The notes beneath the pieces were generated by a model. It did not search any database and was not told where the DNA came from. It saw only the letters and a list, made by a program, of their open reading frames with translations. A program made the translations under genes and the position numbers. Source: Flavobacterium okayamense (GTDB lineage: Bacteria > Bacteroidota > Bacteroidia > Flavobacteriales > Flavobacteriaceae). Taken from it: a DNA stretch of 64,000 nt. This document shows positions 62,293 to 64,000 of the stretch, piece by piece (the first letter of the stretch is position 1; every line of letters begins with the position of its first letter). The stretch covers positions 186,001 to 250,000 of the forward strand of contig NZ_AP024749.1 of the NCBI RefSeq assembly GCF_019702945.1, written 5' to 3'.

Positions 62293-64000
62293 AAAAATCG
62301 GTTCTAATACGACCAATGCTTGTACTTATAGAAACTTTTAACTTATTGTAATCATTAATAAGTTGCATTACGTCTTGTAATGAAGTTTCTTGATTTTCAT
62401 CTTTTAATCCTTCTACTAATTCTTTTGTAAGATTTTGAATTAAATATTCTCGATATGAAATTAATGTTTCTGAAATTAATGCTTTCAAAACTTCTTCATC
62501 ATCTTTAGATTTAACAAATACTTGTTTCTTTTCAAGCCATCCATCAAGTTCGTACTTGTTTTCATTCATTAAAATATCGATAACGATTTGCTCTGAAGTT
62601 TGGTCCAATTGGTTTAAAAATTCATTTTTTTCAAAATCCCCTTTTTGTAAATAGACATTCAAAATTTGATTGACTAAATTTTTGAAAATTGGATTGGAAA
62701 ACTCAATTTCGTCTTCTTGAAGATTCATATAGATTTTTTCAAAAACCTTTAGAGTTCTCTTTTCAGTAAAATTTTCCTCCTCTCCATCCTCATTAACTCT
62801 TAAATAAGTTTCTTCAAACTCTACATCTTTATTTCCATAAAGAATTAAAACTTCAATTATTTTTCGTTCTAATAAAGCTGAGATTTCTTCTGCAGAAAGC
62901 AAACGTGTTGTAGTTTCATTTCGAATTACTTCAAAAGTTTTCTCTTTTTGTTCTTGTTTGAACTTTTTATTAGCATCTTGAATTTCTTTTTTATCCAATT
63001 GCGCCAATGTATTAAACAAAACATCTTCAGAAATATCCATTATTCGTGAACATTCTTGAATGTATACCTCACGTTTAATCTTATCCGAAATTTTTGAGAT
63101 ACTTACAACCATATCTCGAATTAAATCGGCTTTTTTGATAGGATCATTCTTAGCCTCATCCATTAGTAATGAAGCCTTAAATTGAATGAAATCTTTGGCG
63201 TTATTCTCTAAATAAGAAACTAATTCATCATGTGGTGTTTTCTTTGCAAAACTATCTGGATCTTCACCATCTGGAAAAGCGCAAACTCTAACATTCATTC
63301 CGGCTTCAAGAATTAAATCGATTCCGCGAATTGAAGCTCGCAAACCTGCTGCATCACCGTCGAACAAAACGGTCATATTTGGTGTTAAACGTTTTACCAA
63401 ATTAATTTGCTCAGACGTTAAAGCCGTTCCAGAAGAAGCTACAACATTTTCAATTCCCGTTTGATGAAACTGAATTACATCAGTATAACCTTCTACTAAA
63501 TAACAATTATTTTGTTTGGCAATGGCTTGTTTTGCATGGTAAATTCCGTAAAGAATTTTACTCTTATGATAAATTTCACTTTCAGGTGAATTCAAATATT
63601 TAGCCGCTTTTTTATCGTTGGTTAAAATTCGTCCTCCAAAACCTAAAACACGACCACTCATACTTTGAATAGGAAACATCACTCGACCTTTAAAACGGTC
63701 GAATTGCTTTTCTTCCTTAACAATCGTCAATCCGGTTTTGTCTAAAAATTCTAACTTATATCCCTTACCAAGTGCTTCGCTTGTAAATGCATCCCAAACA
63801 TCTGGCGAATATCCTAAATGGAATTTTTTAATGGTTTCAGTAGTAAAACCACGTTCTTTAAAATAAGACAATCCAATTGCTTTTCCTTCTTCAGTATTTA
63901 ATAAAACATTTTGAAAATACTTACTCGCAAATTCGGATACCAAATACATACTTTCTTTTTCATTAGCCAATTCGGTTTCTTCTAAAGATTGCTCGGTTTC
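62285..64000 (-). CDS. dnaG: DNA primase DnaG (5' end outside window)
   Basis: The reading frame continues to the last base, so the N-terminus with the CHC2 zinc finger lies outside; about 571 residues are seen. The catalytic core is present: FKGRVMFPIQSMSGRVLGFG, TOPRIM motifs YLVEGYTDVIQFHQTG and TVLFDGDAAGLRASIRGIDL, and EDPDSFAKKTPHDELVSYL. The rest is the C-terminal helical region that would contact DnaB helicase. It synthesises RNA primers at the replication fork. An internal TTG near the edge is not the real start. Confidence 0.95.
   Translation of the reverse strand, partial: ETEQSLEETELANEKESMYLVSEFASKYFQNVLLNTEEGKAIGLSYFKERGFTTETIKKFHLGYSPDVWDAFTSEALGKGYKLEFLDKTGLTIVKEEKQFDRFKGRVMFPIQSMSGRVLGFGGRILTNDKKAAKYLNSPESEIYHKSKILYGIYHAKQAIAKQNNCYLVEGYTDVIQFHQTGIENVVASSGTALTSEQINLVKRLTPNMTVLFDGDAAGLRASIRGIDLILEAGMNVRVCAFPDGEDPDSFAKKTPHDELVSYLENNAKDFIQFKASLLMDEAKNDPIKKADLIRDMVVSISKISDKIKREVYIQECSRIMDISEDVLFNTLAQLDKKEIQDANKKFKQEQKEKTFEVIRNETTTRLLSAEEISALLERKIIEVLILYGNKDVEFEETYLRVNEDGEEENFTEKRTLKVFEKIYMNLQEDEIEFSNPIFKNLVNQILNVYLQKGDFEKNEFLNQLDQTSEQIVIDILMNENKYELDGWLEKKQVFVKSKDDEEVLKALISETLISYREYLIQNLTKELVEGLKDENQETSLQDVMQLINDYNKLKVSISTSIGRIRTDFFK

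Overview
The window is AT-rich bacterial chromosome from the Bacteroidota, very probably a Flavobacterium-like member of the Flavobacteriaceae. The evidence is the gliding genes gldB and gldC, a flavobacterial exosortase F pair, a HYC_CC_PP protein, SusC-type plug and CarboxypepD_reg domains, a short RpoD without region 1.1, and many promoters with the Bacteroidota -7 box TAnnTTTG in place of a -10 TATAAT. Ribosome binding sites of the Shine-Dalgarno type are essentially absent. Most of the window is conserved core genome; I see no prophage, insertion sequence, CRISPR array or rRNA.

Layout. 1-3975 (minus): the str operon rpsL-rpsG-fusA-rpsJ, a terminator, then a separate promoter for rplC, which runs off the left edge. 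4208-10036 (mostly plus): an Omp85/TamA-like outer-membrane protein, rlmB, a rhomboid protease (minus), a Crp/Fnr regulator, a YiaA/B membrane protein and rarA. 10033-13807 (minus): a tightly overlapping operon of ABC ATPase, FtsX-like permease with a histidine-rich loop, DUF3299-like secreted protein, YjjG-type nucleotidase and an unknown secreted protein. 13877-17414: radC, a DUF1287 lipoprotein, mpl and a TPR protein. 17488-25181 (plus): a CarboxypepD_reg protein and a 2162-residue alpha-2-macroglobulin carrying an inserted TonB-receptor-type plug module. 25215-28266 (minus): a likely metal-handling (copper?) operon of HYC_CC_PP protein, TonB-dependent receptor and HMA protein. 28316-31502 (minus): XrtF, its membrane partner, an ATP-cone/restriction-like nuclease and a beta-CASP metallo-beta-lactamase-fold nuclease.

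31576-36516 (plus): an fRMsr-like GAF protein, rpsO, pnp, rpoD and rpe, several with clear terminators. 36540-38268 (minus): a CBS-pair protein, an MtfA-like peptidase and a short MotA/TolQ/ExbB-like protein. 38481-40251 (plus): a LytS/LytTR two-component pair. 40307-42031 (minus): a secreted repeat protein, tRNA-Arg(UCG) and a YqeY protein. 42121-57646 (minus): a complete flavobacterial division and cell-wall cluster, mraZ-rsmH-ftsL-ftsI-murE-mraY-murD-ftsW-murG-murC-ftsQ-ftsA-ftsZ, driven from a promoter with three 10-bp-spaced GTGGT boxes that look like the MraZ operator. 57993-64000: an alpha/beta hydrolase, yihA, gldC and gldB, nadE, a LuxR-type response regulator and the 3' part of dnaG.

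How the genes fit together. murE with a DNPR motif and mpl both point to meso-diaminopimelate peptidoglycan with recycling. The str/S10 genes, rpsO-pnp, rpoD, rlmB, yihA and dnaG are information-processing housekeeping. The most unusual items are the macroglobulin whose bait-region position holds a SusC-like plug module, the ATP-cone nuclease paired with a beta-CASP nuclease directly behind exosortase F, the three-gene metal operon with a perfect 15-bp hairpin before its receptor gene, and intergenic arrays of 7-bp units resembling tandem -7 boxes upstream of rlmB, mpl and tRNA-Arg.
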